Assembly: GCA_049724395.1 (NCBI GenBank) | Contig: JAUGWO010000042.1 | Coordinates: 310,001 to 374,000, forward strand | Length of the DNA: 64,000 nt | Direction of reading: 5' to 3' | DNA from: Spongospora subterranea f. sp. subterranea | Lineage: Eukaryota > Endomyxa: Phytomyxea > Phytomyxea > Plasmodiophorida | Shown here: positions 42,253 through 54,369 of the stretch, in pieces | How the letters are laid out: each line of letters opens with the position of its first letter | Position numbering within the stretch: position 1 is the stretch's first letter | The notes under the pieces: model-generated | Seen by the model: only the letters and a program-made list of their open reading frames with translations | What the model was told of the DNA's origin: nothing | Databases searched by the model: none | Made by a program: the position numbers and the translations under genes

Positions 42253-44328
42253 CTAACATTTCTGCTCGGCGGTGAGATTCATCAACCGTTGTTGTTGCTG
42301 CATTTTGTCAACTGAAGCTGCAGGTTGCGCAGTGATGATGTCAGGCTTCGACGGTAACGTGGGCGGTTCACCAGCCTTCACAAATTGGGCGAATGAATGA
42401 AACAAATATTGACAACTTTCACAACCATCTCGAGACCTACCAATGCTATTGCATGTCCAGGAATCAGCGGCGATGACCTTGACGGCGCTAAGCAAGTTCT
42501 TTTCAGCCATTATTTGAGAATTCAGAGAACAGGTTTACCTCGAGGATCAAACCGAGGTGTCGCTGGTGCCGGTGCTGAAACACCTCTTTTCACTGACTTT
42601 GCTTTGGGCTTTCGACCTGGCCGTGTCGTAAGCGATGCAATCGCTGGCCTTGCCGACGTTAAACCCATCGACATGGCCGCAATGTTTTTCTTTATCATTT
42701 GAGACTCGAAAATTCTGATTAGCTTGTGATGTCTGTTGATGCTGCATTTGGAGTTGCATCTGTGCGACGCTTATCACTAAAGTCTACAAATTTCCAAGCG
42801 ATACATATTCAGACCATATGCTTTTGTTGCTGCGAAACAAGGAATTGTTGCTGTTGCATCCTTGGATCAATATTTGCAGCAGCAGCTGCTGAACGTTGCG
42901 AGTTCATTAACACCTAACGACTGGGTAAACATCAAACATACAACAAGGACCTCAATACAGCTTACCTGACGAGCTGCAGCCATCTGTGCCGACATTTGAA
43001 TGTTTGACGGTGCTGAAATACCAATCAGTTAAATATTTGAAAAGGCATCAGAACCATACGTGGCCGGGGAATATTCGGAGCTGTCGACCCAACATCTATT
43101 TGTGGACTATAGAAACAAACGCTATTCAAAATGAGTAGGTGATTGAAGGAAATGGTGCGTACGAGGGGCTTGGGATCGATGGCGTGGCCGAAGGAACTGC
43201 CAAAGGGTTAACCCTTTGTGGCATTGGCTTACGAAGGGGCTTCATAGTTTTCGCAGGGTTTTGCCCTTTTGGTATAGGGTTTTGTGTCAGTAACAGATCA
43301 CGAACGAAAGCTCGCTTCCGATTGATCTTTCTCAAGTAATTATCCCCGGGCCTTGGTACGCAAGGGTATCTCAACTGAAGACGTTGTCAGAAACCTAATA
43401 AAATTCAAAAACATGATAGCCGACCTTCCGAGTAAACATGATTTTGAGATGACGCAGTGGATAATCACCGACTGAAGTGACTGATAACGAACTAAGTCAG
43501 CAACTGTACGGGCCGAATTGGGGCACAATTGTACTCTTTTGACCGAAATGGTATCCCATCATAAGATTGGGGGACGTCTCCACTTCCGATTTTGATTCAG
43601 CTGCTGTGCAGTCGTCAACTGCAACTGCTGATGGAGCACCTATTTTTCAAAATGAGTAATACACAATATCAGAGTTCAAAACCATACTTTGTATATCAGG
43701 GTCACAAATCATAGGAACCACACGACAAGCTTCAGCATCAATTTGTTTGGCCGAAATGGGCGAGCAACGATCTAATCAACGGGTTAAGTATTCAAGTCAA
43801 ACAACTTATGAGATAGTAGGCACCAAGGTGAGTAAGAAACGCCACAGCTGCCATTATGCGCCGGCAATGAGTGCAACTAACAAGCGATAATGGAGCAGAT
43901 GGATTAATTCGTTTTGACAGAAGCGACTCTAAGTTGAAAAATGAGATGGACATTTGACGTGGGTAAAAACATTTTGTTGTAAAACCAAATCGAACGTGAT
44001 TCAAATGAGATTATACCATTAAAGGACGTTTCTGCAGCAGGTAAATACGTTTTCAACTGTGCCCAAGGATGACCAATAAATGACGCAACATCGACATCAT
44101 TGCGATCGACAACGGCTTTATCTTCAAATAAAAGATAACCAAGGCGGTTTGGCGATCCATTTTCTAACCCGGAGCCAACCAACAAGGTATCTAACTTTTT
44201 GATCTCTAAAAAATTGTCATTAGATACAATAAAGGAGATTCTGCAATGGGAAGAAAATTTTGACCATTTTTCAGGCGAAGTATTTCGTCATTTTGTGCTC
44301 GCAGAATCAGATCTTGCTCAGGAGTCAT
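42253..44328 (-). CDS. Gln-rich protein with ataxin-7/Sgf73-like zinc finger and AT-hook, many small introns
   Basis: At least ten small exons join in phase from ATG 44328. A coiled coil MTPEQDLILRAQNDEILRLK continues EIKKLDTLLVGSG across a 60-nt intron. CTHCRRIMAAVAFLTH follows, which matches the spacing of the ATXN7 finger CSHCNQVVKPQAFQAH. Then come HLRYPCVPRPGDNYLRKINR, poly-Gln/Ala tracts (QRSAAAAANIDPRMQQQQ), an AT-hook-like RPGRKPKAK, and a terminal KMQQQQRLMNLTAEQ. Introns are only 35-60 nt. The finger, Gln tracts and basic patch suggest a SAGA-type chromatin cofactor, but the diagnostic SCA7 block is not evident, so this assignment is tentative. Splice joins around 43100-42780 are the least certain. 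Confidence 0.5.
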
Positions 44329-45000
44329 GCCATCCGATAAGCAGGAAGTGGACGCGTGATTGATGCCTGGGGATGCGGTGAGTAAAGGGTGTAGAATGAG
44401 AGCGGGCGCGACAAGGCGCAGGCGACCTTGGATAAGAGTGAGATAACCGTGAGGAGACAAGCAGCAGCAGATAGAGAGATATAAACGGGCACGGACTAAT
44501 CACTATCAATGAGGATCGGCCGATCAGGATACGGTCGGTCGGATAAAGGACGGGGTTAACCGGATAAAAATCGAATATAGCAAGACCGCGTGGCAACCAA
44601 GGCAATTGTAATTACATGAATGGCCTTCCTAGGAAGTGACGTCTAGAATTGCTAATAACTGTACGGCGTTTATACGGGATCACTGACTAATACTTAGACT
44701 AAGCAAAACCAAGTAAATAAAAGCTTTATTGAGCGAAGTAGTTATTCTGCGAGCATTTGGAAATGGATCCGTTGACCAGATACGACTCAGACAATGAATC
44801 CGTGGGGGTCAATTCCATGATCAATCACAGCATTAATCATCATCCGTGCTAGCACGAATAAAATGCGTGCGGACTTTTGGTGTAATCATACATTAGGTGA
44901 TTGCAATTCGAATACGTCAAGGACTGAGCATTATTCCTAGTGCTGTTGGTTGCGGTTCTAGTTAGTCTCTCTCAGGTTATTAACAGGCTGCCCACTGTCC
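44329..45000. promoter_or_regulatory. Divergent intergenic region
   Basis: About 670 bp lie between outward-reading start codons of the zinc-finger protein and the GIGYF gene. No supported gene is present. A shared promoter region is expected, but I see no defined element. Confidence 0.3.
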
Positions 45001-48000
45001 ATGTCGTCCTTCATGCCTCGGGAATGGAATTCAGTGGTGGCATCTCCTCCGCCTCAAACATCGAAGCCAGCGCAAGAAAGCGTGCGGTCGACGTTACAGC
45101 TGCCGCCACGCCAGATCACAACCGCAGCCGTAGCAGCTACTGTACCATGTCGATACACTAAGGCGGAGATGCTCGCACTCTTCTCTCCCTCTGATCGCGC
45201 TCCCTCAGATTTTCAGTTCAATATTCCCATTGTCTCGTCAGACTGTCTATTACCGGTCAACTCTCAACCTCCCTCCAAGGCCGAGTCAGAGATATATGAA
45301 TCTGGATCTTGGTATATGCCAGGTTTTCATCAGCGAACCGGGCCTGTATCTGCCGGTTCCGCTCGGCCTAGGAATGTGGCTGGGAAAGGGTCCCGTCTTT
45401 CGTTCCCTCGGGCTCGATCCGCGGTTCCTGATGAACCACCGAGCCCGCAAATAGCGAATACAAAGCCGAGCTGGCGTCATGACGATCGAGATATTCCTGG
45501 TGGCCATGACAGTGGCCATGGTTATTCGGATCACAGTGCGCCTGAACATTTACTGGGAGAAAGCAAACGTCCAGTGTGGGGCGCTCGTAGGGATCATGTG
45601 TTCACTGCCGAAACGCCGATGCCTTTTACCACTCCTGAGCGCGAAAGGTCGTCAAATACTCCCTCACGGTCCTCTGTAAATTGTCGTTCAGACGCTGCAT
45701 TATCATGGCGTCGCTGCTCAGATCAGAGCGAAGGTCAAACCACACCACAGTTGAACCAACCTGCACCTCGTCCGTTGCCAAACGCTTCCGATGTTCTACC
45801 TACTTCAAAGACGGTTTCTAATGTAGCTGGTGCTTCCACAACTGCGACTGCTGCCCCGTTAAAGAATCAATCGATACCATCAGTGCAACCTGCGATCGAG
45901 GACTCCAATAGGGAGCCAAACCAAAAGCACAGTAGCGCTAGTTTAAATTCGGTGGAGCGTATTTCTGTTGCGGATGACATCCATCACCCTTTGGATCAAG
46001 CTCCGGGCATCATCACAGATTCGTGGTGGTACCAAGATCCCTCTGGAACAGTTCGCGGTCCGTTTTCTTCCGAAGCTATGCGAGAATGGTATAACCAACA
46101 ATATTTTCATTTGACCCTCCCCGTCAAGAACCGCATAGACGAAGCGTTTGTCCCATTAGGTGCGTTGTTTCTTCAAGGTAATCCGGCATTCCTGGATCAT
46201 GTACCCGTTATTATGGCAGCGCCTTCCCCGCAAATGCCTGTTTCTAGTGCAGTTTCGAGCAATCAGCAGTCTGGAGATCCAAGACTTCTGCGATCTTCCC
46301 ATGCTATTCAGCAAATGCCGCCTTCGGTTGTATATCCTCCCAACTATCGACCAGAAGTTTCTAGTAGTTATGCATCGCCTTCGTATCCCTGCCTGTTTGG
46401 AGTCACTTCTCAGTTTGGCCACATGGGAATCTCATCGGCAGTAAAGCATACTTCAGTTCCGACAGAAGGACCTAAGGTGTCGGATATGGCTCCTGCTCGG
46501 TCGGCCTGGCCAAGATTCAGCTCTTCTAGCGTTCCATCGCAAGCTACTGTTATCGACCCTTCTGTAGAAATGCCCCTTCAGGTCCCACCTGTTGTGGAAT
46601 CGTCACTGTTAACAATTCCGGATCACGTCGAGAGTTCTGAAAGCGATGAACCACAAAAATGTGCTGTCGGCGCTGCAGCAGTTGAAGAGGCTTCCCTCCC
46701 TTTGAATGAGCCAGAATCAACGGTACTTATGCCAGATGTGGTATCTCCGGTCGAACCTGTCAAAGCGGTGCTTATAACTCAAAAAGACGCTCAAGTTCCA
46801 CCATCTTTATCAAATAGCAGCGCAGTGCCATCTGGCGAATCCGTTAAGCGTGGTGAAAGCCAATGTGAGCCTCCCCGTGCGCGTCTGCATGATTGGTTTG
46901 GCAGTTCTATCAAAGACGAAGAATTGACGCCAGGCAAGCGAAGCAAGCCCTTAGCGAGCCTTGTTGAGATACAGCACGAGGAAGAAGCATTAATTCTGCA
47001 CCAACAAGCGGAGGCGAATGCCCTGAGGAAACAGAAGGAGGCTGAGCAAAAACTTCAGGCGTCGTCTACTCTGGGATCTGTCTGGAGTACTGGATCTCGC
47101 GTGTCCCAATCACTGCTTGAGATTCAAAAGCAAGAGGAGTTGATCCAGACTGAGGCAAATACCAAACCGGCTCCGGCTTCTGGTTGGGCTTCTAGAATTG
47201 CTGTTACGCCAGTCGGCAGATCACAACCTGAGATCGGTTCATCTCATTGGGCACAACCTCCGAAAGCGGCCGTTAGTATTCGTCAGATTCAGAAAGAGCA
47301 GCAAAAGGTCGTACAATCCCACGCTCGGCCTGCCACAACTTCGGCCTGGAGCGCAGCCGTTGCCGGGCCAGCCTGGCCTCGTGCACAGGCTGCTGCAACG
47401 CCGGCCTGGTCCAACGGCCCCGCTCTGTCTAGGTCTCAAGGTGCCAGTTTGAGCGGACCGTCTAGCTGTAATGATGCTCCAATTTCTCGTCCTGAAGCAA
47501 TATTATTAGCGCCACAGTCTGCCACTCTCGATCCTGCCACGAACCCGATATCTTGTGAGGTTGGTAATTCTCCATGCTTATCCGATGCAGACGAGAGTTC
47601 GAGCGGTTCAGAAGACGATCTGTTCTGGGCGTCAAACGATAGGAGCAGTGTTACGAATTCAGCCTCAGAGTAAACAGTCAAGCGTATCACGACCAGGGCT
47701 GAACAGCAATGAGTTTGGTGGACCAAGACTCTCTCCTGCATTTCAGCAATGGTGCAAAGTACAAATGGAGGGTATTTCTGCTGACTGTGGTATGTTGAAT
47801 TTGAAAGTTTAGCAGTGTCCTGTTTCTAATCACAATCTTCACTCAGACATTGCACTTGCTGAATTTCTCATTACGTTGAAGTCACCACAAGCTATTCGTC
47901 AATATATTTATGAATATTTGGGTCGTTCGTCCAAAGTAGAAGCTTTTGCAACGGGCTTTTTGCAGCATAAGGATTTTGACGAAGCGAAATTGCCTGTTAA

Positions 48001-48133
48001 AGGCCGGTCCCGTGCCGACGAACGCGCAACTTCAGATATGAATTCGGATGCTCAGTCCAGTGCCACCACGAAGAAGAAAAAGAATCGACGCCGTCGCAAG
48101 AAAATTGATCCTGTATTATTCGGTTTTCAATAA
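45001..48133 (+). CDS. GIGYF-type GYF-domain protein
   Basis: A large first exon (45001 to about 47650) encodes a mostly disordered Pro/Ser-rich protein with a GYF domain at residues ~342-395: WWYQDPSGTVRGPFSSEAM followed by REWYNQQYF and FVPLGALF. This is the canonical W-x-Y-x-DPxG-x-xGPF/Y motif that binds proline-rich ligands such as those in 4EHP/CCR4-NOT partners. A charged helix (EEALILHQQAEANALRKQKE) follows. Exons after 47650 carry the GIGYF C-terminal helical module (FQQWCKVQMEGI, then IALAEFLITLKSPQAIRQYI and EYLGRSSKVEAF) and end in a Lys/Arg-rich tail. An intron at about 47790-47846 joins in phase. One +1 frame discontinuity lies near 47634-47660. GIGYF proteins repress translation and drive mRNA decay. 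Confidence 0.85.
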
Positions 48134-48285
48134 ATACGCTTAATACGATTGTAATTTCTGTTGAACGGTTTACATAAGTAGTATTGCATGTATTATAGTA
48201 GCTGTAGTTTTAAATCAACAAAGTGACGTAAAATGCATTTATTGAGAAGATGAATCATAAAAAAATTGCTGTATCAGATGGTGAA

Positions 48286-49171
48286 TTATTTCTTAGCAGC
48301 ACGGCGATCAGCGCGAAGCGTGGCATGGAAACCAGATTTGATAGGGGCGACGGAGCGAGAGGAACCGCACATCTCACACTTGATGAAATACAACCGTGTA
48401 AGACTGTCCCGAGAAAGGGTCGTCTCTGGGTTCTTACACATACTGCATTCGACGTATTCTTTGATGTACTTTTTCAGAAGACTCTCTATCTGTTTTGGAA
48501 GATAGCGCCCTTTGATCTGAATCATTCGTAAAATATTAGGATAAAAAGCCGACATGCTATGAGAGCTAATCGGTTCTTACAACAAGCCGTTGGTTTCCAT
48601 CAACCGAACCTTCAGTACCCAGTTCAGCAATAAAGAACGAGATCATATGTTCCATGTTGCGATTGAGCGTATCGCACATTTGGCTGATATTCGCCCACAT
48701 CGTCTTACGAGACCCAATTCTGACCATTTGTGGTGGAGGCATCGAATGTCTTTTCCTTTTCGGACAGGTTAGGGTTTTTCTCCCGTAGCAAACGAAATAT
48801 ACGATCGAGCATCTAAAATATTTAGTGTGAGTAACTGGCCAAAACTGCATTCCATCATAGGTCTCACTTCAATATATCCATAATCGCGATCACTACCATC
48901 CCAAGTTCTTTCACCCGTACTTGTGGCCACAGACGTTGAAACCTCTGAACAGCCCATCGAACTTAACACAGAATCTTATTCACAACTCACTAGCCAATGT
49001 ACCAGATAAATCGTCCTTCTTCTTCTTCTTCTTCTTCTTTTTCTTTAGGGACAAATCAAACAGTTCAAGATCGTCCGCTAATAAATCATCTACGAGTTCA
49101 GACTGAGGCCTGCCGACATTGGCGATGTCCTCTCCATCGGAGCTAACATGACCTCGATCTTCCATCATCAT
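48286..49171 (-). CDS. EIF2S2: Translation initiation factor eIF2 subunit beta
   Basis: Exon 1 has an acidic N-terminus and a run of ten lysines (a K-box, encoded by the CTT repeat near 49017-49048) that binds eIF5 and eIF2B-epsilon. Later exons give [13 protein letters not shown] joined to [55 protein letters not shown] joined to [20 protein letters not shown], and the zinc ribbon [11 protein letters not shown]...CEMCGSS. Introns near 49000, 48855-48805 and 48590-48525 join in phase. A +1 discontinuity lies at about 48738-48765, next to AAAA runs; dropping one A restores KRHSMPPPQ. Only one K-box is seen, against three in animals. Confidence 0.93.
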
Positions 49172-49725
49172 CGCCCCAATCAGCCGAAGCCACCGCTGTT
49201 TAAGACTGCGATCCTTAACTCCGTACGGGTTTGCTCTCTGAAGCCAGATGTTTCTGCTCGCACAGCTTTAGTACACTCATTCCTGTACCCAAATAGGTCA
49301 TTACCAAAATCCCCTACTTTTTCATGATAATGCAGCTTTGAAGTTCTCGTCGCTTCGGTTTGCTCTGATGTCAAATGCCCTCTGGTGGTGCCAATTATTC
49401 GGCCATACAGAACCATCAACATGAGTTGCCAATCGCTGCAACAATATTCATTTTAGGACATTTTGAACGTCGTGTCTTCTGTTTGCATTAATTGATGTTA
49501 TATTCTTAACACACATGTTGAACGAACCGTCCCAGCATTAAGGATGTACTGTATATTTGAGGCATATGGTTTGCCGAGATCCAACCTGAACGCAATAGCA
49601 ATTCAATACAAATGTGTTTTGTGTAGTCAAAAGTGATGATCCTTGCATGAAAGACTTAGCCAACTTTTGACCCGAAAAGACTCTGCTATTTATTGGTAAT
49701 GGATACCTAACTTATTTATCATTGT
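49172..49725. other. Region without a recognised gene
   Basis: About 550 bp. An 80-codon minus-strand frame (49422-49180) has no family signal. Nothing else is seen. Confidence 0.3.
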
Positions 49726-51027
49726 TCAAGCCTCTTTGGCATATCTGATAAGGTGTTGAAGCTGATCCTCCAGGCAGTTCCCAAGCCACCTTTTATCAAT
49801 GCAGCTATTCTCCAGATATATGCCGTCAGCAAATGCATCGTCGTTGGCAGCTCCACCGACCTGACAAGAATTTTTTCCCACACGTCCGACCATTTTTTTA
49901 TATCTAATGGTGGGTTGTTTTCTGGGTAAGTTCACAGTTGCATGAGAAAATGGCCACCTACTCAAAGGTTCTAAGAAATTATGCAAGAATTTATCTCGGA
50001 CTGCAGATTGGGCGGTGCTGATTTCTGCGATCAAAATCTGCTCGATACACCGACAAAGATATGGTGAATTTTGAGTAAGCCTAAGCCAGCGTTGACTACC
50101 CAAACTGGGAGGATCTTCAAAACTGGTCAATAACTCAGAACAAAGCATGGACAGCACCAGATTTCTCAGGCCACTGTTTTTACCAAAAGATACTAAGAAA
50201 ACCATAATTTGATCTCTGATATCTGTGATGCTTTCAATCGCCCTATAAACTCAACGATTTGAGAATCACCTGTATGGGTTACATAATGACTTTGATAAAC
50301 CGTTTCCGGTTCTTGCTCTCTTGTTTCAAAATGATTTAGTTTCCAGACCATTTCAGAAAGAGCTTCAACCAATTTCGCACTATGAGGCTGCAATTGTGTT
50401 GAATTGAAAATCCCGGTACGCATCGGCAAGGGAGCCTACAAACCTAGCATGCTCAGTTGGAACTTGTTTTGATAAAAACTTTCGTACATGCAATCCATTC
50501 TCCCGCAAAGCCGATATCGTCATGATTCTGCATAAGCTCAGGATCCGAAATGGCCATGATCACATCTTGGGCGATTTTTACAACAATGTCGCCTAAATAT
50601 TGCACCATTAGCTACCATACGTCATGAGGGTATTTCGTTATTACCAAATGGACGTGTTTGATCTTTACATTCTTTGATATTTCGTTGAATGATATCTATT
50701 TGCCGGATTGCAGCGACGGCTCCTGGGGCCTTCATGTAAATGTTGATAACACTTTCTGTTGATTGTTGCGTTTGCGTCGCAGTGTCGGCCTGAAGGGTGT
50801 CGATTTGTTGCTGAAGAACATTATTTGCTATTCACCAAATTGATTACAGCACAGTACGAAGTAGTCTGTCTTACTGCGATGCAACTGGTCAACTTCAGAC
50901 ATGAGATTGCGAACCTTTATGTATAACCCGTCGTCTTCATTCTGCTTAGCAGAACTCGCTTCTCCCCCATTGTTGCGGCAAGACCGATCGCAAAATGCAA
51001 ATCGTCAAACGGTGATGGGTTGATCAT
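49726..51027 (-). CDS. Unrecognised multi-exon coiled-coil protein
   Basis: Coding pieces on the minus strand include RNLMSEVDQLHRSKT, NNVLQQQIDTLQADTATQTQ, VAAIRQIDIIQRNIKECKDQ, DIVVKIAQDVIMAISDPEL, LVEALSEMVWKLNHFETREQ, and a C-terminal exon (50205-49726) with CRCIEQILIAEISTAQSAV. Short introns separate them, but not every join is clear and the 5' end is uncertain. Heptad repeats dominate the first half; the C-terminal half is helical. No family is recognised. Confidence 0.45.
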
Positions 51028-51956
51028 TTTGATTATGAAACACGATACAACAGTTGATAGCCTGATCCGTTGATCAGCAGCCAACATGACATGTAACTTC
51101 GGCAGTTCAGTCTGGCAGGTCTGTAACCATAACTGTGCAGGGTACAGTACACCTGTATGGCCCTCACTCTGCTCACATGATACCCGTGCTCAGGTCCAGT
51201 AGGTTTCTGTACAATGCTGCTATTTGCATGTCGTGCTGTCCCCGCCAGCAAGGACAGGCAGGCGTCCATGTCATGGCTGCACCCTCTTCGAAATCATCTC
51301 GTTCAGGTTGACATTTACTGTCGTAACTTTTTCGCTCTTGTTGCGTGGCGTTTGCCGGCTTCAAAATTCAATTTCTGCCACCGCCTCCCCCGCTGGCGTC
51401 CAATCTAGAATTCGCTCGTGTGTGAGTGTTGCGTGGGCAGCAGAGTCAACTCGCGCTGAAGGAATGCTGACTAAAAATTGTGTCTACCGGTAATGTATAA
51501 GGCAATGAGGGATTCCTCATGGCATCAACCGCCTAAGAATTTGACGGCACACATCTCAAATTAAAGTAGTTTGCGAAAAAAACCCATTTCAAGAAATCGC
51601 GCGCCCAAAATTGCACTACAATTGTAGAAGTCCGAGACGAGCTCCCGAAGATGGCGATGTCAAGGATCCCACCATCTTACTACAGAACCGGTTGTTTGCT
51701 AGCTGTGAGCGACCCTGACTATTTTCACCATATATCTCCCTGATCTGTTGTTGTTAAGTCTTTAGCCGGGTTATCCTTTGCGTTTCCCTGGTTTTATCTA
51801 AGGTCGGTTTTCCTTAACTCATGGAGTGCTTGTGTTGACTTTATGAAGTTCCAAGTCGACAAAAAGTCCCGACCGCCGACAATTTAGCGCTATCAATTCA
51901 CAGCAACGGTTGCCTCCATCTTCCTGATGCTTGCAACAAACTTGGTATCGACAAAT
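51028..51956. other. Region without a recognised gene
   Basis: About 930 bp. Frames up to 89 codons on both strands show no family resemblance and no plausible splice partners. It may contain the 3' ends or promoters of the flanking minus-strand genes. Confidence 0.3.
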
Positions 51957-53673
51957 TTATTTAATGAAGGCACCTGTGACATTTGGGGTTCTAACAATCA
52001 TATATCCAAAATCTTCTATCAGTTCCAAAATTTTGTTAGCATCGCCAATATATTCTTGTTGTTCACTTGGCCGAAGCTCATCGAATTTTGCAGCACGAAA
52101 GTATTCAGGAGATCTGGGAGATATCATGTTAGAGATAAGCCCTTTTGCTGCAATATTTTGCAATCGGCTGACGACCATGCACCAATGTGCATGGCCATTC
52201 TCCGCTAGAACTTGGACCAACTTCACTTTCTCAGGGATGTCAAGACCTGAAAGTTCACTGATTTTCGGTGAGGCTGAGAAGCCGAAGAAAAGAATGATTC
52301 GAAGCATCGCTTCAGTAAATTCCATAGTAATAGAAGCTGATTTCCCTCCAGTAAGGAACGGGACACTGATTTGATGAGATACAAATGTATCAGCAGCATT
52401 CTTAAGCCAAGTTTTGGATGGCGATTTCTGCCATGCCTTCTTCAGTCCCTCGTTAATGATGTATGTAAGATCCTCTAAATCGGGAGTCAATTCGGTAGCG
52501 CTTGTATCAAGGACGATTGGTGTCCATGGTGCATTTTGCTTTGATGGCCCTGTGCTAGTTTCTCCCATCAGCGTTTGGTTGAGCAATTTTACAAACAACA
52601 TCGAAAAAAACGCGCTGTTGAATACGAAATGGTCAATTTCGACCGAAGTCGCTGCTTGTCTAAGCAAAATTGCCTCAGCCCTGTTTGATGGTGATATCTC
52701 CACTGATTGCACATTTCTTGCCAAGATTTTGACCTCTTGGAGCCAGCCATCAGAGGATATTATCATCCATCTCCATTTGGTGCTAATGCGTAATGTGCAA
52801 TCTAATGAAGAAAGCTGCCCTAGTGTTTTCTTCACATGGAAGCAATGCACAACACAGTCATCTTCGTATTCTTGCCACAATTCTTTTACATTGCCGTCTT
52901 TTCCCTGACAAAGGGTATCTAGTCAAACACTGCTAAACACCAAACAAATATTCTGACTGATTTTGACGAAGCGTTATCGTCTGTGCCTGTTGAAAGGGTT
53001 GTTCCGACTACATCAAAGATCATGTCTGCAATCCTGCGACACAACAGTGCCCGTTCACGGTTGAGCTGATCTTGTAATTTCGTCAACGACCGGCTTAGAA
53101 GTCGTGTGCCTTGCCTTGCAACCTATGAATTTGTTCAGATCAATTTCATGAACGATATCTGGTTACCGTAATCGCCCCATCGTTTGCGTCAAAAGAAGCT
53201 TCTTTCTGAAGCGAAATTGTTACAAGTTCGACGAAGTCAGCGATCAGCTCATTCTCATTTTGAACAAGGTTCGCCCATCGGTCTAAGGCGTCGTTTTCGA
53301 TTCTCAAATCGTTAAATTCTTTTGAGAGTTGTGCAACTGAGTGACTATCGACTTGCAATGGTTGAGGTTTGTCAACAATACGAGCCTCAGATATTGGAAT
53401 ATCGGCTAATAGACGTTTTTTCAAGATTTCCGATACTTGAGATGGCATCTCAACATTATTGGCCATCTCATTGACGTCTGGTGTCGGCGATAAACATATG
53501 CTGTCCAGAAGTTCCGATATTGAGGCTTTGCTATCACATGATGCAATCTGCTTCTGTACTACCGCGGTCGCCTTTGACAATGTATCTTCATTGGCGAGAT
53601 TATCTGGCAACAATGATGAAGGTTTGGACAAGGGGGGTGGGGGTGGGACATAATGCTTTCTGACCGGAGGCAT
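51957..53673 (-). CDS. Unrecognised protein: Pro-rich N-terminus, coiled coil, globular C-terminus
   Basis: The start is taken at MPPVRKHYVPPPPPLSK (53673). The first exon ends in a coiled coil (LSKEFNDLRIENDALDRWAN) and a second exon continues it (SLTKLQDQLNRERALLCRRI). After an intron ending CTTTGTCAG (about 52909) a long last exon gives a globular domain: NVKELWQEYEDDCVVHCF, TKWRWMIISSDGWLQEVKIL, VEIDHFVFNSAFFSMLFVKL, and a helical end. The architecture (disordered N-terminus, coiled coil, mixed C-terminal domain) resembles kinetochore or vesicle-tethering subunits in a general way only; I do not assign a family. Length is about 560 aa. Confidence 0.6.
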
Positions 53674-54369
53674 TTGAATACTGATGCAAGAACGGGAGAA
53701 GATATTTACGAGCAACAGTACGGTTATCATTAGAATAACACACATCCCGCAAACACAAAATTTATTTAAGAATTTGATAGCTGGAAAATAAGCAGTGGCA
53801 TCATGTAATTATTAATTGCCCCTCGTGTATGGCAAGTTCAAAAAATGAACTAAATAAAAAAAACCGCAATGAACTAAATAAAAAAGTCACTCAATGTGAT
53901 GCATGCAGGGTCCACATATTTAGATTGTAAGTGGTCAATGTACAATAAATGGCATATAATGGCACCGGATGGATATGGGCACAGCGGTTGTCGGAACGCA
54001 GCGGACGACGTGCGCTGTTACTTTCCACCAGCGAAAAACAACGGCCATCTCTCGAGATACCCGAAGGAGTCACCCGACTTCCGACGAACAGCGAGAGATT
54101 CGAAGACGGCGTCAACAAGAGCAGTCTCTCGATCTGTGCCCAATTTCTCTGGCTTGGTGTAACGCAAACAGCGCACGTGGCCCGCTTGCGTTACACCGAG
54201 AAACTCCGTCTGGGTGCTGTAACGTAGGGGTACAGTATGAACTTAGACCGGATTAGGACTGAAATAATACGGATAATCGATAGTGGTCTTCCGACCATTG
54301 CTCATCCACATTCGGTGGAAAGAGAAGGAGAACATTGAACATTGAGGCAGGACGGTGGTGACCAGGACC
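53674..54369. other. Divergent intergenic region with short repeats
   Basis: No gene is supported. A short repeat ATGAACTAAATAAAAAA occurs twice near 53845-53887 and a hairpin lies at 54156-54197. It separates the unrecognised minus-strand gene from NAE1 and should contain both promoters. Confidence 0.35.
54156..54197. repeat. Perfect 12-bp-arm hairpin
   Basis: GGTGTAACGCAA at 54156-54167 is exactly inverted at 54186-54197, with an 18-base loop. It could be a transcript stem-loop or a transposon end. Confidence 0.7.

Noticed and set aside
42397-42702. Plus-strand frame with Gly/Ala-rich ending
   Set aside because: It is antisense to Gln-rich minus-strand exons that splice in phase; no start context or family support.
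45286-45549. Opposite-strand reading frame inside the GIGYF exon
   Set aside because: It overlaps a long frame with a clear GYF domain and family C-terminus; the antisense frame has no family signal.
48921-49106. Poly-Phe plus-strand frame
   Set aside because: The phenylalanine run is the complement of the lysine run of eIF2-beta.
53896-54256. Overlapping plus-strand frames upstream of NAE1
   Set aside because: Three overlapping frames in the same 350 bp, none with family signal; treated as intergenic.
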